DNA of 64,000 nt from Pseudomonas tohonis (lineage in GTDB: Bacteria; Pseudomonadota; Gammaproteobacteria; Pseudomonadales; Pseudomonadaceae), in NCBI RefSeq assembly GCF_012767755.2, contig NZ_AP023189.1, positions 2,482,001 through 2,546,000 on the forward strand, in the 5' to 3' direction. The notes under the pieces were generated by a model. It had not been told where the DNA came from and did not search any database. It was given only the letters and a program-made list of their open reading frames with translations. This document shows, in pieces, positions 1-13,281 of the stretch. Made by a program: the position numbers and the translations under genes. Positions within the stretch are counted from its first letter, which is position 1. Each line of letters starts with the position of its first letter.

Positions 1-40
1 CGCCACCGCCCGCGCCCACTTCAAGGTCGACGAACCCTGA
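1..40 (+). CDS. C-terminal end of an upstream gene (partial)
   Basis: Only the last twelve codons and a TGA stop (38-40) are inside the window, in the frame starting at base 2; the tail reads ATARAHFKVDEP. Too little remains to name the family. The next gene on the same strand begins 47 bases further on with its own AAGGA ribosome-binding site, so the two could be co-transcribed. The call rests on reading-frame continuity to the window edge and on base composition like the neighbours. Confidence 0.4.
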   Translation, partial: ATARAHFKVDEP

Positions 41-87
41 CCCCTGGCCGGGTGCGATACGCCCGGTCATGCACCAAGGAATCCTGG

Positions 88-1335
88 ATGGATGCACTAC
101 TGATACTCGGCGGGCTGCTGCTGATCCTCGCCGGCCTCGTCTGGCTGGTCATGCTCGCCTTCGGTACCAGCCTGCTGTGGGGGATCGGCAGCCTGTTGCC
201 GCCGCTCACCCTCGGCTACATCGCCGCGCACTGGCGCACCGCGCGCAAGGCGGTGATGCTCGCGGCCCTCGGCGTCATCCCGCTGATCGTCGGGCTGACC
301 CTCCTGGCCAACCGCGACCCCGAGCGCCTGCACGCCCTGGTCAGCCTCGAATGGCTCAAGGGCGAGCGCAAGGCGCCGAGCGAACTGGCCATCGACCTGC
401 GCGGCGAGCTCAACGGCCAGCCCTTCCAGCCGCAGCAGGCCGAGCTCATCGATGGTGTGCTCAGCCTGCGCGAAGGCCAGGACTTCTTCGCCCGCCGCGA
501 GGTGAGCATCCGCCTGGGCCTGCAACCCGGGGACGAACTGCGCCTGGACGTGCTGCCCGAAGACGCCGGCAGCAAGCCCGAGGTCGAGATCAGCTGGCTG
601 CTGCCCGAGCAGGAGCTGCCCGAGGCGCGACGCCTGGGCAAGGGCTACACCCTGCACCTGGACCTCAAGCGGCGCGGCCCGAACACCCTCGCCGGTGCCT
701 TCCACCTGGTGCTGCCGCCGCAGTTCCACACCACCCTGAGCGGTGAGGTCGAGCTGTTCACCGACCGCCTGCGCTACCGGGACGGGCAGGTCGACCTGCG
801 CCACGACTCCATGGACACCCTGCACTACGTCGCTCGCGACTACCTGCAGCGCCGTTTCGCCACCCGCCAGGTCGAAGTGGCGCGGCTGCCGACCGCCAGC
901 CTGCCCGCGCGCGAACTGGAGCTGGAAGTCGACGCCCGCATCGACGGCACCGCCCAGCGCCTGCCGCTGCAGTTCATCCGCAGCGACCTGCGCGGCTGGG
1001 CCATCCGAGGCGACCGCTTCCCGGCCTTGCCAGCGGTCGAAGCCAAGCCCGAGACCGCCAGCGCCAAGGCCGAGGCCGCCCCGGCCGAACGCACCTCGCG
1101 TCCGGCCGACCGGCGCCAGCGTTTCTCCCTGGAGCGTCTGCTGAACAACCCCAACCACTACCAGAACCTCGCCATGCGCGTGCAGACCCAGCGTGGCAGC
1201 CTGGCCGAAGGGCGCTTCAACGGCATCAACGGTGCCGGCCAGATCATCATCCGCCGCAACATCTCCGGGCAGGGCGAGGCCAGCTTCGTGCTGCGCCCCG
1301 AAGAGATCGCCCGCATCGAGCTGCTCGAGCCCTGA
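88..1335 (+). CDS. conserved membrane-anchored protein of unknown function
   Basis: I do not recognise a characterised function. The 415-residue protein starts with MDALLILGG; I chose this ATG because AAGGA lies 7 bases upstream and the hydrophobic N-terminus follows at once. Three hydrophobic segments occupy about residues 3-25, 28-47 and 52-72. The rest looks soluble, with beta-rich stretches, an Ala/Pro/Glu-rich linker (about 320-350) and a C-terminal region containing NNPNHYQNL and ending in ELLEP. It sits directly upstream of htpG, as does a hypothetical gene in P. aeruginosa (synteny from memory). The htpG heat-shock promoter lies in the gap after it, so htpG need not depend on this gene's transcript. 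Confidence 0.75.
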   Translation: MDALLILGGLLLILAGLVWLVMLAFGTSLLWGIGSLLPPLTLGYIAAHWRTARKAVMLAALGVIPLIVGLTLLANRDPERLHALVSLEWLKGERKAPSELAIDLRGELNGQPFQPQQAELIDGVLSLREGQDFFARREVSIRLGLQPGDELRLDVLPEDAGSKPEVEISWLLPEQELPEARRLGKGYTLHLDLKRRGPNTLAGAFHLVLPPQFHTTLSGEVELFTDRLRYRDGQVDLRHDSMDTLHYVARDYLQRRFATRQVEVARLPTASLPARELELEVDARIDGTAQRLPLQFIRSDLRGWAIRGDRFPALPAVEAKPETASAKAEAAPAERTSRPADRRQRFSLERLLNNPNHYQNLAMRVQTQRGSLAEGRFNGINGAGQIIIRRNISGQGEASFVLRPEEIARIELLEP

Positions 1336-1390
1336 CCCCCGCCGTCACGGCCGCCCGCCCGGGCGGTCGTCGACGCCCTCCATGCAAGCC

Positions 1391-1418
1391 CTTGAAATTG
1401 AACAGCAAGCCCCCATCT
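1391..1418 (+). promoter_or_regulatory. RpoH (sigma-32) heat-shock promoter of htpG
   Basis: The -35 element CTTGAAA (1391-1397) and the -10 element CCCCATCT (1411-1418) are separated by 13 bases. They match the known heat-shock sigma consensus CTTGAAA-N(11-16)-CCCCATnT almost perfectly. The element lies about 53 bases upstream of the htpG start codon, and a heat-shock chaperone is the expected target. Confidence 0.88.
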
Positions 1419-1470
1419 GGGTGACATCCGCCGCAGTCGCGGCCTATATCATCCGTGGAGTTAGACGACC

Positions 1471-3375
1471 ATGAGTGTGGAGACTCAAAAAGAAACCCTG
1501 GGCTTCCAGACCGAAGTGAAGCAACTGCTTCACCTGATGATCCATTCCTTGTACTCCAACAAGGAAATCTTCCTGCGCGAGCTGATCTCCAACGCCTCCG
1601 ACGCCGCCGACAAGCTGCGTTTCGAAGCGCTGGCCAAGCCGGAGCTGCTCGAAGGCGGTGCCGAGCTGAAGATCCGCGTGAGCTTCGACAAGGACGCCAA
1701 GACCGTCACTCTCGAAGACAACGGCATCGGCATGAGCCGCGATGAAGTCATCGCCCACCTGGGCACCATCGCCAAGTCCGGCACCGCCGACTTCCTGAAG
1801 AACCTGTCGGGCGACCAGAAGAAGGACTCGCACCTGATCGGCCAGTTCGGCGTGGGCTTCTACTCCGCCTTCATCGTCGCCGACAAGGTGGACGTGTTCA
1901 CCCGTCGCGCCGGCCTCTCCGCCGCCGAGGGCGTGCACTGGTCGTCGAAAGGCGAGGGCGAGTTCGACATCGCCAGCGTCGAGAAGGCCGAGCGCGGCAC
2001 CCGCATCGTCCTGCACCTGAAAGCCGGCGAGGAAGAGTTCGCAGATGGCTGGCGCCTGCGCAACGTCATCAAGAAATACTCCGACCACATCGCCCTGCCC
2101 ATCGAACTGCCGAAGGAGCACTACGGCGAAGAGAAGGACAAGCCGGCCGAGCCCGAGTGGGAGACCGTCAACCGCGCCAGCGCCCTGTGGACCCGTCCGC
2201 GCACCGAGGTGAAGGACGAGGAATACCAGGAGTTCTACAAGCACGTCGCCCACGACTTCGAGAACCCGCTGTCCTGGAGCCACAACAAGGTCGAGGGCAA
2301 GCTGGAATACACCTCCCTGCTGTACGTCCCGGCCCGCGCGCCGTTCGACCTGTACCAGCGTGAAGCGCCGCGAGGCCTCAAGCTCTACGTCCAGCGCGTG
2401 TTCATCATGGATCAGGCCGAACAGTTCCTGCCCCTGTACATGCGCTTCATCAAGGGCGTGGTGGACTCCAACGACCTGTCCCTGAACGTCTCCCGCGAGA
2501 TCCTCCAGAGCGGCCCGGTGATCGACTCCATGAAGTCGGCGCTGACCAAGCGCGTGCTGGACATGCTGGAGAAACTGGCCAAGAACGAGCCCGAGCAATA
2601 CAAGGGCTTCTGGAAGAACTTCGGCCAGGTCCTCAAGGAAGGCCCGGCGGAGGACTTCGCCAACAAGGAGAAGATCGCCGGCCTGCTGCGCTTCGCCTCC
2701 ACCAGCGACGAAAGCGGCGAGCAGAGCGTCTCCCTGGCCGACTACATCGGCCGCATGAAGGAAGGCCAGGACAAGGTCTACTTCCTCACCGGCGAATCCT
2801 ACGCCCAGGTGAAGAACAGCCCGCACCTGGAAGTCTTCCGCAAGAAAGGCATCGAAGTGCTGCTGCTCACCGACCGCATCGACGAGTGGCTGATGAGCTA
2901 CCTCACCGAGTTCGACGGCAAGCACTTCGCTGACGTGGCACGCGGTGACCTCGACCTCGGCAAGCTGGACTCGGAAGAGGACAAGAAGGCCCAGGAAGAA
3001 GTCGCCAAGGCCAAGGAAGGGCTGGTCGAGCGTCTCAAGGCCGCCCTCGGCGATGACGTCTCGGAAGTGCGCGTCTCGCACCGCCTGACCGACTCCCCGG
3101 CGATCCTCGCCATCGGCGAGCAGGACCTGGGCCTGCAGATGCGCCAGATCCTCGAAGCCAGCGGGCAGAAGGTGCCGGACTCCAAGCCCATCTTCGAGTT
3201 CAACCCCAGCCACCCGCTGATCGAGAAGCTGGACAACGAGCAGGATGAAGAGCGCTTCGGCGAGCTGTCCCACATCCTCTTCGACCAGGCCGCCCTGGCC
3301 GCCGGCGACAGCCTGAAGGACCCGGCCGCCTACGTGCGCCGCCTGAACAAGCTGCTGGTGGAACTCTCTGCCTGA
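1471..3375 (+). CDS. htpG: HtpG, bacterial Hsp90 chaperone
   Basis: ATP-dependent cytosolic Hsp90 chaperone that remodels client proteins as a dimer. The 634-residue length is typical. The N-terminal GHKL ATPase domain shows the expected motifs: [13 protein letters not shown] with the catalytic Glu just before it, LEDNGIGM, and [12 protein letters not shown] middle domain follows, with [16 protein letters not shown] and the [10 protein letters not shown] region. The C-terminal dimerisation domain ends in LLVELSA. Translation starts at ATG 1471. A clear RpoH promoter lies upstream and a strong intrinsic terminator follows the stop, so it is probably transcribed alone. Confidence 0.98.
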   Translation: MSVETQKETLGFQTEVKQLLHLMIHSLYSNKEIFLRELISNASDAADKLRFEALAKPELLEGGAELKIRVSFDKDAKTVTLEDNGIGMSRDEVIAHLGTIAKSGTADFLKNLSGDQKKDSHLIGQFGVGFYSAFIVADKVDVFTRRAGLSAAEGVHWSSKGEGEFDIASVEKAERGTRIVLHLKAGEEEFADGWRLRNVIKKYSDHIALPIELPKEHYGEEKDKPAEPEWETVNRASALWTRPRTEVKDEEYQEFYKHVAHDFENPLSWSHNKVEGKLEYTSLLYVPARAPFDLYQREAPRGLKLYVQRVFIMDQAEQFLPLYMRFIKGVVDSNDLSLNVSREILQSGPVIDSMKSALTKRVLDMLEKLAKNEPEQYKGFWKNFGQVLKEGPAEDFANKEKIAGLLRFASTSDESGEQSVSLADYIGRMKEGQDKVYFLTGESYAQVKNSPHLEVFRKKGIEVLLLTDRIDEWLMSYLTEFDGKHFADVARGDLDLGKLDSEEDKKAQEEVAKAKEGLVERLKAALGDDVSEVRVSHRLTDSPAILAIGEQDLGLQMRQILEASGQKVPDSKPIFEFNPSHPLIEKLDNEQDEERFGELSHILFDQAALAAGDSLKDPAAYVRRLNKLLVELSA

Positions 3376-3394
3376 GGCGTGTGAAGCTCCCCGG

Positions 3395-3420
3395 AAAGGC
3401 CCGCGCAAGCGGGCCTTTTT
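3395..3420 (+). terminator. intrinsic terminator after htpG
   Basis: A perfect 10-bp stem (3395-3404 with 3409-3418) closes a GCAA tetraloop, with a run of T at 3416-3420. It begins 20 bases after the htpG stop codon. Confidence 0.92.
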
Positions 3421-3447
3421 CATGGGCGCAGCATGACGGTGCTCGTG

Positions 3448-3473
3448 GTCGGGTGGGTGGAGCGCAGCGAAAC
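3448..3473 (+). repeat. dispersed repeat, GGAGCGCAGCGAAAC type (family C)
   Basis: The stretch GTCGGGTGGGTGGAGCGCAG followed by CGAAAC resembles copies at 27529-27568, 45718-45749 and (more distantly) 18331-18417, all of which carry a GAGCGCAGCGA-like core in intergenic DNA. It lies between two convergent terminators and has no coding potential. It may be a decayed small palindromic repeat. Confidence 0.45.
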
Positions 3474-3525
3474 CGCGATTGCCAGGCCCCAGGCTCACCC
3501 AGTCGCCGGCCCATCACCCCAAACG

Positions 3526-3550
3526 AAAAAGGCCCGCAATTGCGGGCCTT
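3526..3550 (-). terminator. terminator of the lipoprotein pair
   Basis: The self-complementary stem AAGGCCCGCA/TGCGGGCCTT (3529-3550) is followed, read on the minus strand, by a T run (A run 3526-3530 on the plus strand). It sits 22 bases past the stop of the minus-strand lipoprotein gene and opposes the htpG terminator. Confidence 0.85.
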
Positions 3551-3571
3551 CTTCATGGCATGGCGGGCGGG

Positions 3572-4159
3572 TCAGAACACGCCGTTCTTGCTGGCGTCGA
3601 GGATGCTCGCCTTGTTGTTGTCGTAGTGGATCTGGTTGATCTTGCTGAACGGGTTGGCGACCACGACGCCGGGGAACAGCAGGATCTGCATCCAGGTGCG
3701 CACGCTGTCCTGCTTGGTCACCTCGGCCAGCACCTTGCCATCGCGGCTGCGGTAGGTGGTCTGGGTGATCACGCGGTCCTCGGCGGTGGACGGCACCACC
3801 ATCAGGGTCAGGCCGCTGATGAAGGCCAGCGCCATGCTGCCGTGGCCGTCGTTGGTCACCTTCACCTCGGCGGTGATGTCGGCGTCACCGAAGCCTTCGG
3901 TGACCGAGGAGAACAGGTTCGATTCCTTGTAGGCCTTGCCGGTGATGTCCGACCAGGCTTTCACCGTGGCCGGCTGCACGGCGCCATCGACGTCGTTCAT
4001 CTTGACCTTGCCTTCCACCACGTAGCGCAGCGAGGGCTTCTGCTGCCCGGCTTGCGGCCAGTTGCCGAGATTCTCGGTCTCGCCCGAACGGAAGCCGGCA
4101 CAGCCGGTGAGCAGGGCCAGGCCCAGGAAGAGGGTGGTGATGCGCAGGACGTGGGTCAT
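3572..4159 (-). CDS. putative outer-membrane lipoprotein (second of a pair)
   Basis: Predicted lipoprotein of 195 residues. The N-terminus MTHVLRITTLFLGLALLTGC is a signal peptide with lipobox LTGC, so the mature protein would start at Cys20; the next residue is Ala, which favours the outer membrane. A C-terminal hydrophobic stretch (MQILLFPGVVVANPF) precedes the tail. No family recognised. Its ATG overlaps the TGA of the upstream lipoprotein gene (ATGA, 4156-4159), implying translational coupling. An open frame crossing both genes would suggest one longer protein, but each gene has its own lipobox. Confidence 0.8.
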   Translation of the reverse strand: MTHVLRITTLFLGLALLTGCAGFRSGETENLGNWPQAGQQKPSLRYVVEGKVKMNDVDGAVQPATVKAWSDITGKAYKESNLFSSVTEGFGDADITAEVKVTNDGHGSMALAFISGLTLMVVPSTAEDRVITQTTYRSRDGKVLAEVTKQDSVRTWMQILLFPGVVVANPFSKINQIHYDNNKASILDASKNGVF

Positions 4160-4758
4160 TTCGTTTGTTTTCCAAGATCGGATTGGTATTGGTCGAGCAG
4201 GTCGGCGAGTGCGCCCTGGCGTTCGGGGCCGCCACTGACCGGGCCCAGCGAGTAGAGCGAAATGCTGCGCTCGCCGTACTGGCGGGTCTGGTAGCTGTAG
4301 AGCAGCTTGCCCTGGGCGTCGCTCACCTGGAGGCGGCCGCTGACGTTGGACTCGTCGATGTGGGTGGTGCCGCCGAACCAGATGTAGCCGGTCAGGGTCA
4401 CGATGGCGAAGGGGAAGTAGCCGCCGTAGGGACGACGGTGGACGTTGTAGGTGTCGAAGCTGAACGACAGCACCTGGTCGTCCGGGGCGATGGCCTGCCC
4501 GGGCATGCGCACGTCGCTGAAGCGGTTGCTGGCCTTGAGGTAGTTGCCCAGGCTCAGGGTCATGCCGGTGGACTCGGTCTTGCCGGCGTTCCACTTGACG
4601 AAGGTCTTGTCGGTCACCTCGACACGGGCGAGGGCGACGCTTTGCCGGGCAGGGCTGGCGGCTTTGTCGGGGGCGGGGAAGTCGGTGCCCTGGGGCACGG
4701 TCACGCAACCACCCAGCAGGGACAGGGAAAGAAGGACAGCGGCGAAAGGCCCCTTCAT
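4156..4758 (-). CDS. putative outer-membrane lipoprotein (first of a pair)
   Basis: Predicted 200-residue lipoprotein. The start MKGPFAAVLLSLSLLGGC was chosen because a strong AAGGAG Shine-Dalgarno precedes it and the lipobox LGGC places the lipid-bearing Cys at residue 18. The mature part contains an aromatic, glycine-rich stretch (RRPYGGYFPFAIVTLTGY) and ends in LGKQTK. I do not recognise the family. It is the first gene of a two-gene operon. The paired lipoproteins may form an envelope complex, but that is inference from coupling alone. Confidence 0.8.
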   Translation of the reverse strand: MKGPFAAVLLSLSLLGGCVTVPQGTDFPAPDKAASPARQSVALARVEVTDKTFVKWNAGKTESTGMTLSLGNYLKASNRFSDVRMPGQAIAPDDQVLSFSFDTYNVHRRPYGGYFPFAIVTLTGYIWFGGTTHIDESNVSGRLQVSDAQGKLLYSYQTRQYGERSISLYSLGPVSGGPERQGALADLLDQYQSDLGKQTK

Positions 4759-5022
4759 GTCACGCTCCTTGTGAGAAGAATTCGGTTGGAAGTCATGGAT
4801 GCCGGAAAACCGGCGGCGGCATGATGCCAATCTGATGGCGGTGCCGCAAGTCGCAGCGCCACCCCGGAGCCAGGAACGCGATCGGGCTCACGGCGTCGGG
4901 CAGCCGCGTCATCGCCATCCAACCCGTGCGTTAGCCGCCAAGCGCGGCTAAGCTCCTTCGCTCGGGCCAGGAGCCCCAGGCCAGAGCGGACGGCCGTCCC
5001 CCTTCACGATGAGAGGTGATCC

Positions 5023-5748
5023 ATGAGTCAGATCCGCGCCCACGCCATCAGCTATGAAGTCGACGGCCAGGTCTTCGAGGGGCAACTGGTCTATGACCCC
5101 AATGTCGAAGACCCACGGCCGGGCCTGCTGATGGCACCCAACTGGTTCGGCATCACCGAAAGCGCCATCCAGACCGCGCGCCAGGTGGCCGAGGAGAGGA
5201 GGGTGGTGCTGGTGGCCGACCTCTACGGCGCCGGGGTGCGGCCTGCCGATGCCCACGAAGCGGGGGCCGCCATGGCGCCGCTCAAGGAAGACCGCGAACT
5301 GTTGCGCCGGCGTATGCTCGCCGCGCTGCAGGCCCTGCGCGAGCAACACGCGGTGAGGGTCGACCCTCAGCGCCAGGCCGCCTTCGGCTTCTGCTTCGGT
5401 GGCACCTGCGCCCTGGAGTTGGCCCGCGCGGGGGCCGACCTCAAGGCCTTCGTCTCCTTCCACGGCGCACTGGACACGCCCGACCCGGCCGCCGCCAGGC
5501 GCATCAAGGGCGCGGTGCTGGTGCTCGATGGCGCCGCCGACCCACTGGTGCCCCGCGAGCAACTGCCCGCCTTCGCCGCCGAAATGAGCGCCGCCGGGGT
5601 CGACTGGCAGCTGCTCAGCTACGGCGGCGCCGTGCACTCCTTCACCGACCCGGACGCCAAGCGCCCCGGCGTCGCCGAATACAATGCGCGGGTCGCCCGG
5701 CGGGCCTTCGCGGCCATGGATGCATTGCTGGACGAAGTCTTCACCTGA
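5023..5748 (+). CDS. dienelactone hydrolase family protein
   Basis: Cytosolic alpha/beta hydrolase of the dienelactone hydrolase (carboxymethylenebutenolidase) family, 241 residues. The Cys-Asp-His triad typical of the family is visible: Cys124 in GFCFGG, Asp173 in DGAADPLV and His205 in GGAVHSFTDP. The start follows AGAGGTGATCC. It stands alone, with no chlorocatechol or other ring-cleavage genes nearby, so a role in beta-ketoadipate-type degradation is not supported; many genomic copies are general esterases. A DLH gene also lies close to htpG in P. aeruginosa (from memory). Confidence 0.9.
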   Translation: MSQIRAHAISYEVDGQVFEGQLVYDPNVEDPRPGLLMAPNWFGITESAIQTARQVAEERRVVLVADLYGAGVRPADAHEAGAAMAPLKEDRELLRRRMLAALQALREQHAVRVDPQRQAAFGFCFGGTCALELARAGADLKAFVSFHGALDTPDPAAARRIKGAVLVLDGAADPLVPREQLPAFAAEMSAAGVDWQLLSYGGAVHSFTDPDAKRPGVAEYNARVARRAFAAMDALLDEVFT

Positions 5749-5898
5749 CCGGTCGGACAGGTGGTTTTGCATTCGCACGCGGATGATGGCATTTTGCCGG
5801 TCATGCGCGCGTATCCACTGGCCGGCCCGACATTGACTGACGGGCCGCGACCGTGTTGATTCTTCAGACGCCCGCCCCGCCCGCGAGACCCGGATTCG

Positions 5899-9593
<3,695 letters not shown>

Positions 9594-9597
<4 letters not shown>

Positions 9598-10601
9598 CCG
9601 CTACCACCCCGGACAACCGCCTCTGCCTGCTGCTGGTGGACGACGAGCCCACCAACCTCCAGGTGCTGCGGCACATCCTCCAGGACGACTACCGCCTGCT
9701 GTTCGCCAAGGACGGGGCCAAGGCCCTGGAGCTGGCCGGGCGCGAGGCACCGGACCTGGTGCTGCTGGACGTGATGATGCCGGGCATGACCGGCCACGAG
9801 GTCTGCGCGCGGCTCAAGGCCGACCCCGCGACCCGCACCATCCCGGTGATCTTCGTCACCGCCCTGGCCGACGTCGAGGACGAGGCGCGGGGCTTCGAGG
9901 TCGGTGCGGTGGACTACATCACCAAGCCGGTGAGCCCACCCATCGTCAAGGCCCGGGTGCGTACGCACCTGTCCCTGGTGCGCCTCGACGAGCTCAAGCA
10001 GACGCGCCTGCAGATCGTCCAGCGCCTGGGCCTGGCCGCCGAGTACAAGGACAACGAGACCGGCCTGCACGTCATCCGCATGAGCCATTACGCCCGCATC
10101 CTCGCCCGCGCCCTGGGGTGGAGCGAGTCGGCCTGCGAAGACCTGCTCAACGCCGCGCCGATGCACGACGTGGGCAAGATCGGCATCCCCGACGCCGTGC
10201 TGCGCAAGCCCGGCAAGCTGGATGACGAGGAGTGGCAGGTGATGCGCGAGCACGTACGCATCGGCGCCGAGATCATCGGCGAGCACCCCAGCGGGCTGCT
10301 GCGCATGGCCCGCGTCATCGCCCTGACCCACCACGAGAAATGGGATGGCAGCGGCTACCCCAATGGCCTGCGGGGCGAGGAGATCGCCATCGAAGGGCGC
10401 ATCGTCGCCATCGCCGACGTCTTCGATGCCCTTACCAGCGAACGCCCCTACAAGCGGGCCTGGTCGGTGGAGGACGCCATCGCGCTCCTGCGCGAGCAGA
10501 GCGGCAGGCACTTCGATCCGAGCCTGGTGGAACTGTTCATCAGCCAGATGCCGGCCGTCCTGGAAGTGAAGGAGCGCTGGGCGGAAGGGCAGGTGCAGTA
10601 G
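9594..10601 (+). CDS. response regulator with HD-GYP c-di-GMP phosphodiesterase domain
   Basis: A 335-residue two-domain regulator. The receiver (about 10-125) has phospho-acceptor Asp59 in LLDVMMPGMTG and the acidic pair in LLVDDEPTN. The output is an HD-GYP domain: His191-Asp192 in MHDVGKIG, HHEKWDG, and the signature Gly254-Tyr255-Pro256. HD-GYP enzymes hydrolyse cyclic di-GMP to pGpG/GMP, so phosphorylation probably lowers local c-di-GMP. The start codon overlaps the kinase stop (ATGA), marking the two as a cognate pair made in near-equal amounts. Confidence 0.95.
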
Positions 10602-10641
10602 CCGCCCGGGTGCCGCAGGGCGGGCCGGGCGGCCCTCCGCC

Positions 10642-11469
10642 TCAGCCCGCCGCCTTCACCCCGAAACAATGGCCAGGCTCCGGGAACCGCCCCGCACGAA
10701 CATCCCCGGCATAGGCCGCCAGCGCCCGTTCGATCTGCGGCGCCAGCTCCGCGTAGCGCTTGACGAAGCGCGGCTGGTAGTCGCCGAACAGGCCCAGCAC
10801 GTCCTCGCTCACCAGCACCTGGCCGTCGCAGGCGGGCGAGGCGCCGATGCCGATGGTGGGGATCGCCAGCTCCTCGGTCAGCTGCCGCGCCAATGGCTCG
10901 GCGGTCCCCTCGACGACCACCGCGAAGGCGCCGGCCGCCTGCATCGCCAGGGCGTCGCGGCGTATCCGTCCGGCGCCGGCGGCGTCCAGTCCCTGGGCCT
11001 TGAAGCCGCCCATGGCGTTGACCTGCTGCGGCATCAGCCCGACATGGGCCAGCACCGGCACGCCCCGGCGCACCAGGAACTCCACCGTGGCGGCCAGCTC
11101 TTCGCCGCCTTCGAGCTTCACCGCCGGGGCACCGGTTTCGCGCAGCAGCCGCGCGGCGTTGACGAAGGCCTGCTCGGGGCTGGCCTGGTAGCTGCCGAAG
11201 GGCAGGTCCACCGCCACGCAGGCGCGGCTGGAACCCCGCATCACCGCCTGGCCGTGGGCGATCATCATCTCCAGGGTCACGCCCAGCGTGCTGGGCATGC
11301 CATAGAGCACCATGCCGACGGAGTCGCCGACGATGATCAGGTCCGCTTGGGCGTCCACCCAGCGCGCCATCGGCGTGCTGTAGGCGGTCAGCGCCACCAG
11401 GCTGCCGGCGCCCTTGCGCTGGCGGATGGCCGGGACGGTGAGTCGGGCGATGGGGCAATGGGTGCTCAT
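10642..11469 (-). CDS. panB: 3-methyl-2-oxobutanoate hydroxymethyltransferase (PanB)
   Basis: Ketopantoate hydroxymethyltransferase, 275 aa, transferring a hydroxymethyl group from methylene-THF to alpha-ketoisovalerate in pantothenate (CoA) synthesis. Residues matching the E. coli metal and substrate ligands are visible: Asp49 in VGDSVG, Asp88 in DLPFGSY, Lys118 and Glu120 in VKLEGG, plus a VEGTAEPLA segment. panC is not adjacent. The gene stands alone opposite an AraC regulator, which suggests a second, accessory panB copy (P. aeruginosa also carries two). Assignment to the enzyme family is firm; whether it is the main pantothenate enzyme is not. Confidence 0.92.
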   Translation of the reverse strand: MSTHCPIARLTVPAIRQRKGAGSLVALTAYSTPMARWVDAQADLIIVGDSVGMVLYGMPSTLGVTLEMMIAHGQAVMRGSSRACVAVDLPFGSYQASPEQAFVNAARLLRETGAPAVKLEGGEELAATVEFLVRRGVPVLAHVGLMPQQVNAMGGFKAQGLDAAGAGRIRRDALAMQAAGAFAVVVEGTAEPLARQLTEELAIPTIGIGASPACDGQVLVSEDVLGLFGDYQPRFVKRYAELAPQIERALAAYAGDVRAGRFPEPGHCFGVKAAG

Positions 11470-11554
11470 GAAAGGCTCCTGGGCAGTGCACGGATGGGCG
11501 TGGCGCAGGCTAACATCGGCATTTTCCTGCTCACTTGAGCAAAAGGGACAGTCG

Positions 11555-12355
11555 ATGTCGCCAGCGAGACAAGCACCGCCCGCCGTTCCCCCGATCCCCG
11601 ACTACCCGCGCCTGCCGCGCCCGGTCTACCTGCGCATGTTCGATATCCCGGCGGGCCACCCCATCGAGATGCACAGCCACGACTGGGTGCAGTTCACCTA
11701 TGCCCGCGCCGGGGTGATGCAGGTGCTCACCGAGGGGCACAGTTACCTGCTGCCCCCGCAATGCGCGCTGTGGATTCCCGCCGGGGTCCGCCACACCGCC
11801 TACAGCGAGCGGGCCATCGAGTTCCGCAGCCTGTACCTGGACGCCTCGGTGCTGGACGGCTATCAGCGCGAGTGCGCCGTGCTGCAGGTGACGCCCCTGC
11901 TGCGCGAGCTGATGGAGCGGGCCTCGGGCTTCCCCCGTGACTACCCGGAGCAGGGCGCCGAGGCGCGGCTGTTGCGTGTGCTGGTGGATGAGGTGCGCAG
12001 CCTGGAAGAGGCCCCCTTCAGCCTGCCGTTACCGCGCGATGCGCGGCTGCGGCGGATCACCGACGCCTTGCAGGCGGACCCGGCGGACAACCGCGGCATC
12101 GAGGCGTGGGCGGGGCAGGTGGGGGCCTCGCGGCGAACCCTGGTGCGGCTGTTCCAGGCCGAGACGCAGCTGTCGTTCCGCGAGTGGCGGCAGCGCCTGC
12201 GCCTGCTCGCGGCGCTGCCCCTGCTGGCCGACGGCATGAGCGTCACCGCCCTGGCCAGCGAGCTGGGCTATGACTCCCTCTCGGCCTTCATCGCCCTGTT
12301 CCAGCGCCACTACGGCTGCACGCCGGGCGTCTACGGAAGCCGCCTGCGCGGCTAG
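11555..12355 (+). CDS. AraC-family transcriptional regulator with cupin domain
   Basis: 266-residue regulator. The N-terminal cupin region carries [20 protein letters not shown], the usual effector-binding fold. The C-terminal double helix-turn-helix includes [20 protein letters not shown] and [18 protein letters not shown]. The start was set at ATG 11555 after AAAAGGGA because upstream in-frame ATGs overlap the divergent panB start and encode no conserved sequence. It is divergent from panB, so panB is a possible target (inference). Its stop overlaps the pirin stop by four bases in a convergent arrangement. Confidence 0.9.
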   Translation: MSPARQAPPAVPPIPDYPRLPRPVYLRMFDIPAGHPIEMHSHDWVQFTYARAGVMQVLTEGHSYLLPPQCALWIPAGVRHTAYSERAIEFRSLYLDASVLDGYQRECAVLQVTPLLRELMERASGFPRDYPEQGAEARLLRVLVDEVRSLEEAPFSLPLPRDARLRRITDALQADPADNRGIEAWAGQVGASRRTLVRLFQAETQLSFREWRQRLRLLAALPLLADGMSVTALASELGYDSLSAFIALFQRHYGCTPGVYGSRLRG

Positions 12356-13215
12356 CGCGGCAGTTCGATGCGCGTGGTCTCGCCGGGCACGTGCGGCCAG
12401 TCGCCGGCGGCCCAGCGGGCGCGTGCCGCGTCGATGCGCTGCGGGTCGCTGGACACGAAGTTCCAGTTCATCCGTCTCGGGCCGTCCAGCGGGGCACCGC
12501 CGATGATCACCAGGTGCGCGCTGCCACAGGCGGCCAGGCTGAACTGCACGCCCTCGGGCAGCACGGTGAGGGTGTTGATGGCCAGCGGCTGGTCGTCCAG
12601 CAGCACCTCGCCGTCCAGCAGGTAGACCGCGCGCTGTGGGTGCTCGGTGGGCACCAGCAGGGTGGCGCCGGCTTCCATGTGCACGTCGGCGTAGAGCGTC
12701 GGGGAGAGCACCGGCACCGGCGACTCCAGGCAGAAGCCGCTGCCGGCGACCAGGCGGATGCGCACGCCGAGGGCGTCCTGCTGCGGCAGGCTGGCGGCGC
12801 TGTGGTGGCTGTAGCTGGGCGCGCGCTCCTCTTCCTCGCGGGGCAACGCCAGCCACACCTGCAGGCCGTGGATGCGCGAGCCGCTGGCGACCCGCTCGGC
12901 CGGCGTGCGCTCGACGTGGGCGACACCGGCGCCGGCGGTCATCCAGCTGACATCGCCGGGCTGCACGCGCTGGTCCGAGCCGAGGCTGTCCTTGTGCTGC
13001 AGCTCGCCCTCGAACAGGTAGGTGAGGGTGGAGAGCCCGATGTGCGGGTGCTGGCGCACGTCCATGCCCTGGCCGGGCGGGTAGGCGCTGGCGAGCATGT
13101 GGTCGAAGAACACGAAGGGGCCGACGCTGCGGCACTGGGCCGCCGGCAACGGACGGAGGATGGGCAGCCCGGCGACTTCTTCGGCGCGGGGGCGGAGGGT
13201 GAGGATGTCGTTCAT
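12352..13215 (-). CDS. pirin family protein
   Basis: Bicupin of the pirin family, 287 aa, starting MNDILTLRPRAEEV. The four N-cupin metal ligands of pirins are in place: His56 and His58 (HPHIG), His100 and Glu102 (VAHVERTP). Family members are iron-binding cytosolic proteins; some have quercetin dioxygenase activity, others modulate metabolic enzymes. The downstream end overlaps the converging AraC gene by 4 bases (12352-12355). It probably shares a transcript with the upstream osmC-type gene, 66 bases away. Physiological substrate not deducible. Confidence 0.92.
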   Translation of the reverse strand: MNDILTLRPRAEEVAGLPILRPLPAAQCRSVGPFVFFDHMLASAYPPGQGMDVRQHPHIGLSTLTYLFEGELQHKDSLGSDQRVQPGDVSWMTAGAGVAHVERTPAERVASGSRIHGLQVWLALPREEEERAPSYSHHSAASLPQQDALGVRIRLVAGSGFCLESPVPVLSPTLYADVHMEAGATLLVPTEHPQRAVYLLDGEVLLDDQPLAINTLTVLPEGVQFSLAACGSAHLVIIGGAPLDGPRRMNWNFVSSDPQRIDAARARWAAGDWPHVPGETTRIELPR

Positions 13216-13281
13216 GCTGGGCTTCCGGCGCGGTGGGTGCGCAAGCATAGCGCGTCCGCGCGGGAAGCCCAGAGAGGCGGG

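Noticed and set aside
1444..3498. Long antisense frame across htpG
   Set aside because: Same reason; the sense gene is an unambiguous HtpG.
3572..4708. A single 378-codon frame spanning both lipoprotein genes
   Set aside because: The real reading is two overlapping genes, each with its own start, Shine-Dalgarno or stop-start overlap, and lipobox. The frame-continuous N-terminal half is the wrong frame of the first lipoprotein.
5023..5748. Chlorocatechol pathway on account of the dienelactone hydrolase
   Set aside because: No chlorocatechol dioxygenase, cycloisomerase or maleylacetate reductase in the window; DLH-family members are often unrelated to the pathway.
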